64,000 nt of DNA from Leptasterias polaris (taxonomy: Eukaryota; Echinodermata; Asteroidea; Forcipulatida; Asteriidae): contig JAZGTN010000094.1 of assembly GCA_037783415.1 (NCBI GenBank), positions 558,001 through 622,000 of the forward strand, read 5' to 3'. A model generated the notes under the pieces. It was given only the letters and a program-made list of their open reading frames with translations, ran no database searches and was not told the DNA's origin. Shown piece after piece: positions 39,301-54,300 of this stretch; position 1 is the first letter of the stretch; each line of letters starts with the position of its first letter. Both the position numbers and the translations under genes were made by a program.

Positions 39301-42300
39301 TCCCCTGTGAATAGAAATGAATGCTTTAGTTACAAAGACTTGGCATTGAATTCCTGCAGCATATTGCTGATTTGTCCCACTAGTGGTGCATGGAGCCATG
39401 AAAATAAGCAGTTACCTCAATGGATGTCCCCAGGTGTTTTATAAATCATGATTTTCAATTTGAAAAGGGGAAGTCAGATCATTAAAAGTGAAACCTAAAT
39501 CCAGCTAGATTAGCTGGCTGAGGGCAATGTATACAACTGTCATAGTGGTTACTTGCGTAGGAGGCTGATCACATGGAGACTTTCAAGGTTTTCAAATCCA
39601 TCCACTTTTCAAATAAACAACAACTGGACTGTAATGTAAAACCACAGGGTATCAAATTTACAGATATGAAGATATTAAATTGAGCTCGGATGTCTGTAAT
39701 TTTCCTGTTTGTGTAAGTCAGTGCTCAGTATGTTATTTGCATTAACTCAAGAATTTGCCATTATTAGCATAAGCTACTGTGTTAAGAATATGTACATTTG
39801 GTGTACCTTCCCTTGTTAGTTCAATTTTCGGGCTGCTACATAAAGCTGCAATTATGTAAGCATTTATGTAAGCAATTATGTAAGCATTTATGTAAGTCAT
39901 TATGAGAAGTATTTTCCATCTAAAAGTCCCTTCATATTTAAGAATGCTAGTCATACCAAGGTACAAAGTGCTGACAGTCAACCAAATGTTCACACTGTAT
40001 CCTTGGCTAAAATCAAATCCATTTGGGATAGATTGATAATACAGTTATTGAAACGGCAGGATAGGGAAAACAAATCTGATTTCTTGTAAAAATATTACAT
40101 GTAGACATTGAGATGATCTTCCAATATACCGTCGAAGAGTGAAGAACAAAATGAAACATTTGCTGTTTCTTCACTTCTTTTCCAATGATTGATAACTCTT
40201 CACCCAACTTTATTTGCTGAAAGGAAAAAAAATCAACATTTCCAGGTCTTTCTGAAATTTAAAACTGAAGTCAAGGTGTATTTGTGGTCTCTTTAAGTGC
40301 TTCTTCGGTTCAAATGTATAGTTTTACATCTCGTTCAAAGAAGTCACTCTTTGCATTGGTTCTGCCAAGTGTCTGAGAAATTAATTGGTCAATCTCAAGT
40401 TGCCAGGACCAATCCAACACAAATAGCCATACTGGCATCTATGAACGTAGATCCTAGTGTCAGGTTTCATTCTTATGGATCTTTAATTAATCATCTGGGG
40501 TTACAGAACTGATTGGAAGAGTTCGTTTTGACTATTGGGAAGTATCAGACATAGACAGCTTGGAAATTAATTTGTAGCTAGGGAAATGATGTCAAACAGA
40601 AAGCTGGCATAATTTGAGAAACAGGAGTTCTGTTTGGTAATTGTTGTCATTCAAAGATGGTAACATTTTATATATATAAAAAAAAAATCATTATTTATTG
40701 TGTTGATTCGAATAGTCAGATGTGCAGCTGGACTGTGAATAACTATGGCTGCTTTTATAACACTGCTTGTCTAACATGAATGTGTGTAACATTTTGGTGG
40801 AGACATGTTATATCACAGATTATGCACATAAACAGCTATCATGTAAGAGAAACTGTCAAAAGCAATTGAGGATTGACAGCCTGTGTTTTTGGAGGTGAGC
40901 AAGGCCTTGATTATGATGATATGATAGGGGTTTTGGTATGCATCTAAACATTGGTCGGACCTGATGTACATGTACATATAGAATCGGCAGATCATTGAAC
41001 ATCTTTTATCTTTGATAGCAAATTTCATGAGAAAATTTAAATACTTGTTTCCAGTAAAGATGGTTAACTCATAGATTTCTTTTGTGCTGAAATATTGCAT
41101 GGCTGTTTTTTAGTTTGCTAACATAGTTGTATTTTTATTTTTATTTTATAGGGTCTTGTACCTGGAAGTACATCCATGATGTATGGGAAAGTACATTTTC
41201 TCTGATGCTCACTCATATCACCACCTTGCACCAAGCTAGGCTCAAGGATCTATTGCCAGTCATGATTAAATATTGGAAAAATATCACAGGTATTATATCC
41301 AGAATTCTTAATATTCTGTATTCATACCCCAGTTAATTTAGGCAGTCCTATTGGTTGAAAGGTGGTCACATGACGTTTAAGACCAATTTTAAACAGCTGA
41401 TGAAGACATGACTGGAGCTGTGAATGCACAATCAGTGCTCAGGGCAGTACACGTGTCGGTGCACTACCTTACTCTGGTTTAATTCACGTGTAACGCAATC
41501 AATACATCCGTTACATCAAACAGAGCCCGTGGACGTAACAGGAATTTAAGTTTTAGGCCCACAAAACAGAAAGGTTATACAATTTTTTCCTTTAAGTTAC
41601 GCTTTGGAAAAACAGAGTAGTGACTCAGTCTTAAGCAGCTTTTTAAAACCTTGCAGGATCATGGCTGTTTGACCCTGGTGGGTTTAAACGGCAGTGTCAA
41701 ACCTTGTCACCTGCTCTTTTATTTCCTTATTAAGGGAAACATGAAGAGTTTGTCGGTTAATTAGTGGTTAGACAGACCACAGTAAGTAACTGATGACTTT
41801 TGCTGTTATTTACTTTGCCCCAATCTTGAAGTTTGGTATTTATAAACAGTGTTTTCAGTGAGGGTAGAATTTGGATTAGACACCCATTTTCAAAATATTT
41901 TGTCTACATTTAAATTGATGTAATAGTTGCTTGGGGATACATTGGTTTAACCCTTACTCCTATGTGAGATAACAACTGTATACTCAGTGCTTTCTGAGTC
42001 CTGTTGGCTCAAAATGATACTAATATCCATGTGCATTAGTGGAGTTGGTCTACACTCAAAATCCTAGGTATGGTTTAAAATACAAACATTTTGTTAATTT
42101 AGGGGTTTGAAAGATCTGTATGGAGAAGCCTTTACAGATGGCTTTGCTGATATGTCAGCTTTGTCCACTCTGTAAACTTCATTGGTAAACAAGATCTTCA
42201 TTTTGGCTTGATTTGACTGAAAACTCCTTTTATAAAAAACCAATATGAAATGTCTTGCAATGAGCCAGAGTAAATACATAATGTGTGTACCATTGCATTA

Positions 42301-45300
42301 AGGAGATTATATGCTGGGCTTCTTAATAATGAGTACAAGCTGTGTAAAGACTAGGTGCATTGGCCTGTGCTTCAAATTACGCCAATACAAACAGATCATC
42401 TACTCTTACGCCTACATCTCCACTTACATTACTAGTATTTAGTATTTACTTTACCACTTTACTTACCTGCACAAACTTCTTGCAAGAACAAGTATTTCTT
42501 ATTAATCACAGAAGTTTCGCCTGTGTGATGATTTCATCAGATTTTTACTGCTGTAGTTATACATTTTAAAGTCTTTTTAGTTTATTAAAACATTTTTTAT
42601 CTGAGGAACAAGTTTAGATGAACTTTGCCCCGATTAAGGCCATGATACGTTATTAATGAAAGATTTTTAAATAGAAAATAAATATGAATATACATGTACA
42701 CTATTTTTATTTTGGAGTTTATAAACTTGATACCAAATGTCCTGAGAAATATTTGCATTTAAATTCTGCCATATCCAAAAACAAAACTCGGTTCTTATTG
42801 TGATTTGTCAAATTGAAATAAGCACTTCAGAATGTGCTAAAATTCCTGAACAAGAAAACAACCATTAAGAGGATCTGACAGATTCTTTCATAAAAACTAA
42901 CAATGTATCATACTTTGAAGTCATAGTTAGAAAGAGAATATAACAAAATGTACAAACAAGCTAATCAATGCTAATGTTAAGAATGTGTGGTTGAATTATC
43001 AATGATTATGAAATACAATTAATGTTTTTATTTGTTATTAAGGTTGTTATTCCATACAGATTGAATATAAAGATTAAATAATGTGTTTTCAATTCACTGA
43101 TTGAATGACAGTTGTTGTACAAATCTTAACTTCATACAGACTCAGTGATACATACAATGAAGACACCAATGGATTCATCTACTAGGATAGTTACTCTGAA
43201 CTTCTTAGCCACACTACTCTCAGGAATAAAGTACAGGGAGAGCAAGAAAGCTTCAGTGAAGCAGAGTAGCAGTCAAGAAGAATCTGATGATGACGATGAT
43301 GTAATGAAAGACTTACGAGAAGTTCTGGATGATCCAGGTAAGAAGTGTCAGCTACATGTATCAGTACAATGTGTAGCAGTGTGTATTAAAGTATCTCTCC
43401 TGATACTTGTCTGTGTTATGATGGCTTACAATCCAATCTGTGGTCAAAATCACATCTACATTGTAATATGGTGGTGTTAATAATTGAACTATCTTTCAAG
43501 CTGAGTATTTGTGATAGTTTGTCTACTGTGGCATTTATAAAGTTAATTTTGTTCATTTCATTTATATTAAAATGTATATTTAATTGTAATTTTGTTATTT
43601 TGATTTATGATTTAATTATGAATTTCTTTGTCAATGCATGACAACAAAACCCCCAGCCCATACCCAATGAGATGCACCCTTGTACATTAGCATTCATGTT
43701 AATGTTCATGAACATCACATCTAGGAATGGGATTACAATTTAACAACAATGTCTGATGGTTTTAAGACATTTAACAATTTTGTTCACAAACATTGTTGTA
43801 GCAAAATGTTGTGATCCTTATTGATAATTTAACGTTTTATTACTTTTTTCTGATATACTTTATTAATCTCAATGCTTAGATACATCTTGTAAATGTTCTT
43901 CCATTTGCCTGAATCTTGTTAGCTTTGTACTTCAATGTACAACATATTTTAGCTTTTGGGGCAGAAATTTTAATATGAAGTTTTAAAATATGTTTTTGCA
44001 ATATATACCATATCAATCATTACAAGACATTGACAGATCTAGTGAAACATGTATACAGTATATGTTTTACATGTTCTTATAATTGTGAGCCACATAGCCA
44101 TGGTTCAAATGGTTATTTAAACTCTGCATCTCAAATATCTGTGATTGCTGTTACATCTTTTCATCTTTTGAAGCGGCAATATTACCCAAGCTTTTTGGCT
44201 TGAGATTGATCAAGCTGTATGGCAACCATTTCTCATGGCATTGACTACATTGGATTACCTATAATTGATGTAAGTTGCTAACTGCAGAGATACCCGGACA
44301 CACTCTAGTTGATATGAATCCAAGATAGCTACATCCCATTCCGACAAACAAGACAGATGCTAATCAGGAACATTAGATCTAAGCCATCATCATTACACAT
44401 CGCATGAGCTTGTTTGCCAATCTCAGGGAAATCAGTTCACTAAATGCAAGCTTGTCTGTCTGCTCAATCATTAATTTGTTTCCCATTTTCCCTCCTTATC
44501 AAATACAAGGTCAGATACTAATAGAGTCAATACTGTAATAGGATTGAGGCAAGTTGTTGGGAATGGCTCCTATTATACTTTCTGTGCATTACTCTCCGCT
44601 TTGGAAGTAAATGTCTTTCAATCGTGTAATTTAATTGTTCACTAATCGATTCAATTAATTTGGAATGTGATTATTGTTCATGTCATTGAAAGATGAATCT
44701 ACAACTTTGTCAAATGCAGTATAGTCCTGCAGTACAATGAAAAAGTACCGTTTTACCAGTTCATTAGAATCAGTGTGCTGCATATCCAGTCAAATAAGAG
44801 AGTTGTTGATGTGATTTTCAAGGTTGTGTTAATTGTAGAGGCTCAGTAGTGTTTGGCCCCTTCACTTGCCCTCAACAAGTGTGTGTTGGCGCCATATGAA
44901 TGGCTGAAGGAGAGTAATGTCATCATTCAATAGTCAACTGTAGTTGCTGGTTTTTGATGATGTAATTATTGCCAAGTCTGCTGTTTCTGTATCTTGTTAG
45001 CTGTTCCGACTTAGAAGTCGGAACAGGTATTGTTTTCGTCAAGATTTTTATTTTTTTTCTTATTCTTTGTTTCTGCCTAAATCCCATAGCAATTGCACAA
45101 AGGTTTTTTGTTGGCTCCTAATATCCTAAAGCGTAAATACGAAAGAGTTAGATCCTATATCAAATTGAAGCTTAGTACATAAACTTAACTCTAATTGTAA
45201 TAAATGTTAAAATTCTTAATTAATTAGCCACTTAACAACGAGGTGAATATTTAATTAGCCAACCTTGTGAGCACCATATCTCAAAAAGTATACCCCCGAT

Positions 45301-48300
45301 CGTCAAACTTTTTTCAGTTTCAGACTTCTGTGATACTAGCTGTAGATGTGCTTTACGGCCTAACATTAACCTACGTCATCATGACGTCATACTTGTAGGC
45401 GTGTTTTCTTTTCGTGTACAAAGTACAAACGTTTAGGAAACGTTAGCTGGTAAATCCTGGCACCATGGCCACAACGCCGTATATTTTTGTATACATCCAG
45501 TCACTTTCAAGTCATCAGTTAGTTCGCACACTGTGTGAAGCATACTAACTTGCTCGGCCCACATTGAATTCATTTTCTGATGTCATAGATTAAATTTCTT
45601 AATTAAGTAATCTTAATTAAGTAATCACTTAACAGCGAGGTGAATATTTAATTAGCCAACCTTGTGAGAACCATATCTCAAAAAGTATATCCCCGATCGT
45701 CAAACTTTTTTCAGTTTAAGACTCCTTTGGCATTGGAGATTAGCCTTGGGTAACCGTGACCCCATTTTGACCTTTACTTCCAGGTCAACCGGAAGTGGGA
45801 CCATATCTCAAGAACTACACAACTGATTTTCAAACTTTTTTCAGTTATGGACTCCTTGGGCATTGGAGATTAGCCTTGGGTAACCGTGACCCCATGTTGA
45901 CCTTTACTTCTGGGTCAACCGGAAGTGGGACCATATCTCAAGAACTACACAACCGATTTTCAAACTTTTTTCAGTTATATAATCCTTGGGCATTGGAGAT
46001 TAGCCTTGGGTAACTGTGACCCCAATGTTGACCTTTATTTCTGGGTCAACCGGAAGTGGGACCATATCTCAAGAACTACACACCCGATTTTCAATTTATT
46101 TTCAGTTATAAACCCTTTGAGCATTAAATGTTAGACAAGGGTTACCTTGACCCCATGTTGACCTTTATTTCTGGTTTAAAAGCTCCTTTCGATTCAGTAT
46201 CAGACCAGGTTTAGGTTTTTAGGCACACTTAAGGGTAAAAAGGGCCTGTCAAAGGTCAAGAGTCTTCTATCTTGAAATCAGACCAACTTTAAAGCTTTGA
46301 AGCACTTAATCGAAGCAAAGCAACACGGAACAGCTTTGTGTTTGTCGACAAACACTTAATGACTAGTTTTAATTGAATTCACCTTGTCACTGCTTACAAT
46401 TGTCCTAATGACTCTCTCCTAATGGCTCATTTCCCACACTGAACTAAAACACATTCACAAGAAAGCACACCATTTGCTAGTTGCTATTTTAATTAAGAAT
46501 CTTGGTGCAGTGTTTCACCTGTAAAAACATCTGCATTAGTGTGAGTTCTGAGATAAAAGGAAACTTAAGTGTTTTTCATTAGTGTAATTTGCCAGTTGAA
46601 GTCTCACAATAGAATTCTTAATGATACTGTGAAGAAAGCTTCTTCATTAAAGTGAGTGGCTGTTAGACTAATTACTACCCAAGTATCTAAGTAAGACATG
46701 AATCGTTTGCCATGAGTAACATTTAAAAATGACTGTAAAATTATTGAGAGTGTAATAATCACCCTACTGTCTCATTAAGCCATGTAGACTATGCAATCGT
46801 TTTAATTCTTGTTATAAGTTAAATTGGATCTTAATGTTGTGTTCATTACAGACTACAATGTTACTTTAACATTTATAGACTGGCCACTTTAATAATAATA
46901 ATAATAATAACTAGTTCTTATATAGTGCATTTCACAATAACGTCTCAATGCGCTTTACATTGGGCCAATAACATTCCTTTTAATCTTTCTCAGCTCCCTG
47001 GGGAGTATACAGCCCGGGCTGCCGTGATGGCGCTCCGAAGGCTTTTCCAAACACAATATCAACCTCTACCCTTGCAGGTACCCATTTATACCCCTGGGTG
47101 AAGAGAAGCAATTATAGCAAAGTGTCTTGCTCAAGGACACAAGCGTCATGACCGGGACTCGAACCCACACCCCGATGACTAAACCACCACAACTTGAATC
47201 CGATGCTCTTAACCACTCGGCCATTACACCCTACATTATAATTGAAGGCATATAATTGTTGATTTGAGAATGACTGGTTCAGTTTAGTCAAGAAAATATG
47301 AGCTGCCAGCACTTATAAAATGCTGTAAAGTTGTCAATCAGACTTCAAGTCCATAACTTTGGATTGTCTGTACTCTGGTCATGTTTAAAACTTTCAACCA
47401 TCTGTTAAACAGACTCATCTGGCATTCAATGTACAATACGTCATGACAAGTTATAATAAATCTTTCAGAATAATGTGTATACTTTGATATTTATCTACAT
47501 TTCTCAATTCAAGATGTACCTAACATTTCAATTGCATCTTACATTGAGGTGACTTTTGTTGCTGTATACTGTTTGTTGTCCACTGAGCATGGGGTGATAA
47601 TGAACCTGAACTACTTTTCTTCTAGCCTTGCTGAGGGGCTTTTCTGGGATTTGTGCAATGTCCACATGTAGCCAGAGGGTTTGTTACTACAGAGACTATT
47701 TCATCACTGTCACTCTGTACTTTTCAGGTCATTCTACAGTCAATGGGATCACCTTGTGCAATGTACTACTTGAAGCATATGATGGTACACTACCTAGATG
47801 TGTAGATACAACAGGATCAACTCATGAAATGACTAGTATAATATGTGCACTGAGAAACCTCTTAGCATTCAGTCAACAGGCCAAGACAACAGCTCTTCAA
47901 TGTAAATACATTATCCATAGTGTAGTTAATACATGTACATGTATTAATTGCATCTTAGGTTTATTTGTTAAATCCTTATACCAATGAAGTAATTTTTTAC
48001 ATTTAATTTTTAGTCCAAATTGTTGAAAGTATCATATTTTGAAGAAATAAATAGACAACAGGGAAACGAACACTTTTTACTTGTTTAGCTTTTTTAAGTT
48101 TGCAGATAGTGAAAATCCTTCAGGATAGTTGAAGCATTATTTATGAGGGTTAACATGAATGTGATCAAATAATAAAATAGTTCTACTGTTTATATAATGT
48201 AGCTTGTTTGTTTAAACTATCCAAATGCCTCTGGAAACCCTGTCTAAAGTGATATACTTTGACTGTTGGCATCAATCCAATGGTTCCAAGAATCTCAAGT

Positions 48301-51300
48301 TAATTGAGTGGTGTTTTCCTAACCCTACATGTACATCAGGAGTTGATTCATCCTGTTGCCATCTCCAACATCTATTCTATGTTTACTGTGTCTCTCAAAG
48401 TAGTTGTCTTTTTGTCATGTAAACAAAACAGCATTTTCAGAGAAAAGTTTTGCTCACTTTTGTTTGGTTTTGTTTAGATCATGTTTTGGAAGACAGATGT
48501 TTCTTGTTTTTTAGTATGTTTAGTGTTGAAATTGAATCATACACAGGCATCGGAGGTAACACAATACACTGTTTTAGAGAAAAGTTATGTTAGTATAATA
48601 CAGCAACATACCTTATGTCCCAGTCTTTAGGAACTTTTTATTTGTCAACTTAGACACACCCCTATCACTGCTAGTTTACATTATGCCCTATATGGTCACT
48701 TTGCACACACAAAACTTAATTATGAATAATGAATTTATTTATCCACAAATTGAAAGATTGATTTTATTTTTCCTTTCTCATTTGATTTGAATGCCAGCTG
48801 GTTTACTGGACTCCTTGGTTGACAGCATGCAGCACACACACGCAAAACTGAATATACAATGTCTCCAACATCCAAGGCCTAGTGCCAAGAAGAAGGTGAC
48901 ATACAATAACAGCTGTGTTTGCTGTGTGTAGTCTTAGATTTCATCCTTCATTTATGGGAAGTTGGGATTAGTTCTGCGTCAGTCAACATCTAATAGTTAC
49001 CTGCTTTTATTAGTGTGGGTGCAGTCCAATGTTATTAAATCTCTATGCTACACAGGTGCAAATGATGTATCTACTGTGCATGGCTTTTTGACCCAGCTTT
49101 CTACATTTGTTTTCCTTGGGCAAACATTCTTTTTAGTTACTTTAAATATTGTTTGTCAAAACAGAGTTCAAGTAACACATTGCACAATGTTATGAAGAGG
49201 ACAATTTCCTACTTCTGCTTTCTCATTCTGACATTTTGTTTTGTTAAGAAAAGTAACAAATGTACTAAATTGCTTTCAACATTTTAAAAAGTCTATGCCT
49301 TAAAAGTGCCATGTTGTTGGTTTAGGGTTTCCTCTTCCAAGCTACAACTTGAGTTTTCTCTCAATTCCCTTTTAATATTTAAAAACATTATGATTGTAAC
49401 ATATATGCAATGAGGTCACGCAACAACATATGACCTCTTACAGTAACATTTTCCCTATTGCAAGAACTTATAATGGATGTGTGTGTACGTCCAAAGCTAA
49501 TATAGTTGCATGTTTTCAAGGGTATGAAATGCAACTATTATGTTCTCCATCTTAGTAGCAATACTTGTTGCACTGGAGCAATATTCCTGTTGACTAGTGA
49601 AGTCATAAACGTATAGGCAGGACGGGAGTTGATTTTAATATGTTGTTATCTTGATATAGGAAGAGCCACTGTTGTTGAAGCTTATTGGTCAGATGGAGTT
49701 ACTTCAGAATTGCCTATACCAATGCAAGGATGCCAAGGTTAGCTTCTCATATTAATAATACTTAATCTGTTTTTAATAATGAAGACTTACATAATTGTGT
49801 ATATTTAAAAGGAAAAGTTGAACATTTTCCTGTGTTACTAATTTTACAATCTGTACTAAAGATCACCATGTACATGTGTTACATTTGAAGAATTGGCCTG
49901 AGAGAAAAAGGGTAAATATCTTGTGACAATCTGTGCTCTTATTCACATCATCTACACAGGATGTTATTTATTATTTTATTTCACATTACAATCAAACAAA
50001 CAGCAAAAAAAGAAAACAAGTGAACTGATTAAAAAGCCAAGGATAGCCCACAGGATTGTGTGGGTTTGACTGAAGTAATACATTAGCATGATTCTTGCAT
50101 TTGATACATTGTCAAGCAATGTCGAGATGGTTATAGATTTTGATTTTGGTTTTTAATGTGTTTAGATGACAGCCCTTGAAGCAGGACTCACTGTTGTACT
50201 TCTCAAGCTATGGTCATGGAGTATTCTAGACAATAGGTTACTGTTGTCTACTCTATCCCTTCTGGCTGTATACACAGCTAACTTCTTACCAGGTATAGCT
50301 CACTACTTCTTTTTAAAGTAAAACTATAGAGATGTTTTTTGAAAGGTAATATTTTCCTGATTTCTGTTAACTCTAACTTATCTCTACATAAATCAGGGAA
50401 AGTTATCTTTTGAGATAGTTACTAAGGGCTGTTTTATGGAGAGCTGGTGTGCACACCCGTATTATATCAACATGAAGGTATCAAGTCCCTTAGTCATGTG
50501 ATCTTAATGTAACTACCATTCTATTTGATATTTCTTATTCTACAGCATGTTCATCCCTAGTTCAATGTGCTCCAAGTCAGAGGGGATCTTCTCTATTCCA
50601 TCGTATCTTACAACAGATTGATAGGAGTAAAGGATGTATGAATGGTCAGTCAGGAGATGAACAACTAATCAATCAGAGAATAGTACATGTACTGAGTAAC
50701 ACAGTGTGGTCAGCAGAGTGTAGAAATGCCCTATGGAAGGTATGTGGACTCCACTTTACCCACCCCAAGATCAAATTAAAATTCATCTTTTGAATTTATC
50801 ATGTTTTCCATTAATTGTGTGTAGTACTACTAGAGAATGAAGCGAATGCACAGGTTTTATAAGATTTTAAGCCTTTGAATAAATATAGTCATTTCAACAG
50901 CATGTCATGTCACTCATGAATTTGAAAGGGCAATTTGATTTAATACATGGATTTGGCATTGTGGGAACCTACATAAACATAATTGATGAGGCTATAATGA
51001 AGACATTTTGTTTATAACAGACTGGTTTCCTGCAAAACTTCAGTCAAGTTCAACAGAGGAAAAGGAAACCTACTAAACAGTTGCCAGCAAGCAAACAGTT
51101 ATCTGCTGCCCTCTGGCTTCACCTTCTTGCCAATCTGACCTTTTCGCCTGGAGGTCAGCAAATGGTCATGAGAATTCCAGGTAAGGAACTGACCTTTGAC
51201 CTTGTTTTCATTGCCATATTCATCTATTGTCTTTGAGTTGGCAGATGGCTTCCATCATGTTTTGATTGTTGGTGGTTGACTTGGTGGTGATATTTATAAG

Positions 51301-54300
51301 GCCCCAAACAGACAATCACTGAAGTCTGGTCAGTTGGAGTCAAGTCATAGCTGTTTTATTGATTCTTTGTTAGATTTCACAGTAAAATGGCTAAATAATT
51401 AGACTACCTCAAATAGCATGAACATTTATTTTGTAGGTGCAATTAATTGAAATGGCTCGATTAATGAAAAACCATATCAGTCTACTGGATTGCATATCTT
51501 GTCTGATTATGTATGTGTATTTGATTGGAATTCAATAGTACACCATTTGTGTCCTGTCAGTTGGATAACATTTTAGCAATTACTGGTCAGCTTGACATGT
51601 TTAGATGCCTGAAGCTTAAGTCAGTAATATCTATACAAGGATAATAGTGAGCACTCATTTGGAATAATGGTTGTTTCTGACAACTGCACTCTAGCTGCAT
51701 ATATATTTTCCATTGACTTTCAAAAGTTTTTTTGTAGCAAGAAAGCTGTCACATAAATGTTCCCCAACCACTTGTACTGTTGTAGCAATTTGTATTTGTG
51801 TTAGCTGATGTGTGGTTGATTGAAATAGGTGCCTGTAGTCTTTCTATCTAGGGACCCCTTAAAGGTCCTTAGTGAATGGTTTACTTGGTCTAAGCCATTA
51901 AACTAACACCCCTGGGCCTTCCTGTTTCTTCAGAGGAGGAATAAGATCAAGAGGTCATGACAGGTCATGTGTGGTCTACCAGTCAGGACAAATCCTACCA
52001 TACAAGGGATTGTGTATTGTCATTTCACACTGCTCAACTGGGTGAATGGCCCAATTATTGTCTCACAGTTTACACACACTAATCATTGTTACTTTGTGGT
52101 TGTGCTGAATACTTCTAGTTTTAATGTATTTTTATTCAAACAAATGTGTATCTGTTTGAATTTTTAAGTTCCATTGCTCGCAAAGTCTGAGTCATTATAG
52201 AGAGTGACCAAGTTTAGATAAAAGTATTCATGTTCAGGTACATGACCTGAGTCGACTTGAGTCCAAGTTCCAATAAGGATTCTTGCGCAATGGTGTAATT
52301 AGAGTTTATAACTTAATGGTGAGGGGGCCAGTCAAGGGACTGTGTAGGTGGGAACTTCCCCTTGAACCACCAAACTCATTCAACAGGAGAAGGGGGTTTG
52401 ATAGGTGCCTTTAGTGCTCATTTTCTAGAGACACTAATTTTCATATAAACATCTTAAAGTTAAATGATTGCACAGAATCCACTTTTAATAAAATGAGGGA
52501 CATCTGAAGTACTGTCTGGAGTGCAAGAAAATGAATGGTGTAGAATGGCCAGCATATCTAGATGTATGTACGTGGTTGAACCAGTTCTACTCTGTATGCA
52601 CAATTTGGGGTGTAATCTGAGGAATATACCTTTTTGTATATGAGAATTGTTGGTGGTCATCAGGAAATAAATTATTTATATATGAGGATTTATAGTTGCT
52701 AATTGACACTTTAATTTGAAAGGGACATTACTGTCAATGTGAGGTCATTCCTATTCAATATGTTTATGGTGTTGGGTTCTATGAAAGTGGATCTATTCAG
52801 CTCCATTTAGTGCATCGCTCGTACAAAGAACACCATTTTAGTTTAACAAATTAACATTAGTTTTACAAGATCTACAAGTTTACAATTTAACATTTAAAAT
52901 AAAGACAAGCCAAAAATAATGCGTTTTTAAAATTCTTCAGAAAAAGTTTTTTTAAAGGGTTTTATCATTATTATTATTTTTTCTTCTATTAGTTAATCAC
53001 TTCATACATTTGGTTATGGATTGCGAATAAACAACTCAAACCAAAAGCAACATATAATCTCAGTTTAGTTATTGTGAAATAAATTAAGTGACAAGTGATT
53101 AGCCTTAAATCAGTCAGTTTTATATACAAACTATCCAAGGTGGCCACACATAAACACATATACATGACACCTTCATAACAGCACAATGGAATTGACTTTT
53201 CAGAAGCATTGGATTTATTGCTGGTGTTTGGTGCGTCATACAGTGGCAGTGATGTGGAATATCTAGCTACTCTGATTCTACATAATCTGTGCTTTCCCAG
53301 TGCAAACAAGCCTAAGTTACTAGCTTCAGGTAAGAATCCTATCATCTTACTGAAAAACCCCATTAATATACATTACTACTGTGCATGGTATTGGTATTAA
53401 TCACTACATCTAACACAATTATTATATATTCTATTTTCCTGTGGTATCTAATATAATAAGAGTGATACCTCCATGACCGCTGCGTCTCCCAGGTCAAGAG
53501 GGGTACCTGTGTGTCAACAAAATTCTGGAGGGTTTCAACATCTCGCATTCTGTCCCCGCCCGTGACATTGTTTTTGTGTCATAAACAAACTCATGCTTTT
53601 TCCACATCCTTTTGTGAAGAGGGGAGGGGGGGGGGGGATAATGCAGTTGCCATCAGACCTGTTGATAGTTCAGATGAACTTCCTCTGTATTGGGTGAGAT
53701 GTTAAGTCCATCCAGGACCTGTGTGCCTCAATTACTGCAAGTGCAAAATCTCCCAAGAAACCTCCAACTCTTACACAACAACCGTTCATACGATATTCAT
53801 GTAAAGATCCTGATTGTGCAGTTTTGTCTTCACAGAATGATGTCATCAGATATTTTGGATGTTGACAAATTTTGCACTGGGCGGGTATCGAATGCAATGT
53901 CAATTTACACTATTTTAATGTGAGGTTAGAAACTTGTAATTTTTACCCGCTCACATGAGGACTCTATCTATTGGAAAAAGTAGTACATCACAAAATTGAA
54001 ATGGTCACTTCCCTTCCTCGTTAAAGATGACAATCATTGTAAAATAATCAGTAACTGTGTTATTAATTGATAGATTTTGTTCTCTCTTGTTAATGTGAAA
54101 AGTTGAATAATGGCAATCTATGTGAGTTTGAGATGCGCATCCTTGAGCTGTATAAGGAAATTAATGTGCAATGTCTTATCATGGTTGTTACCATTACCTG
54201 TCCTATTCATAGATGTGACTTAAATCCATTGTACGCCACACCTACTTCCCAGTCAAACCAACTGGTGTCATGAGGGTATTCTTAGGGATTTGGTTCATTT

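Noticed and set aside
53619..53640. G-run as a quadruplex-forming regulatory site
   Set aside because: A single long G homopolymer in an intron; no further evidence of function.
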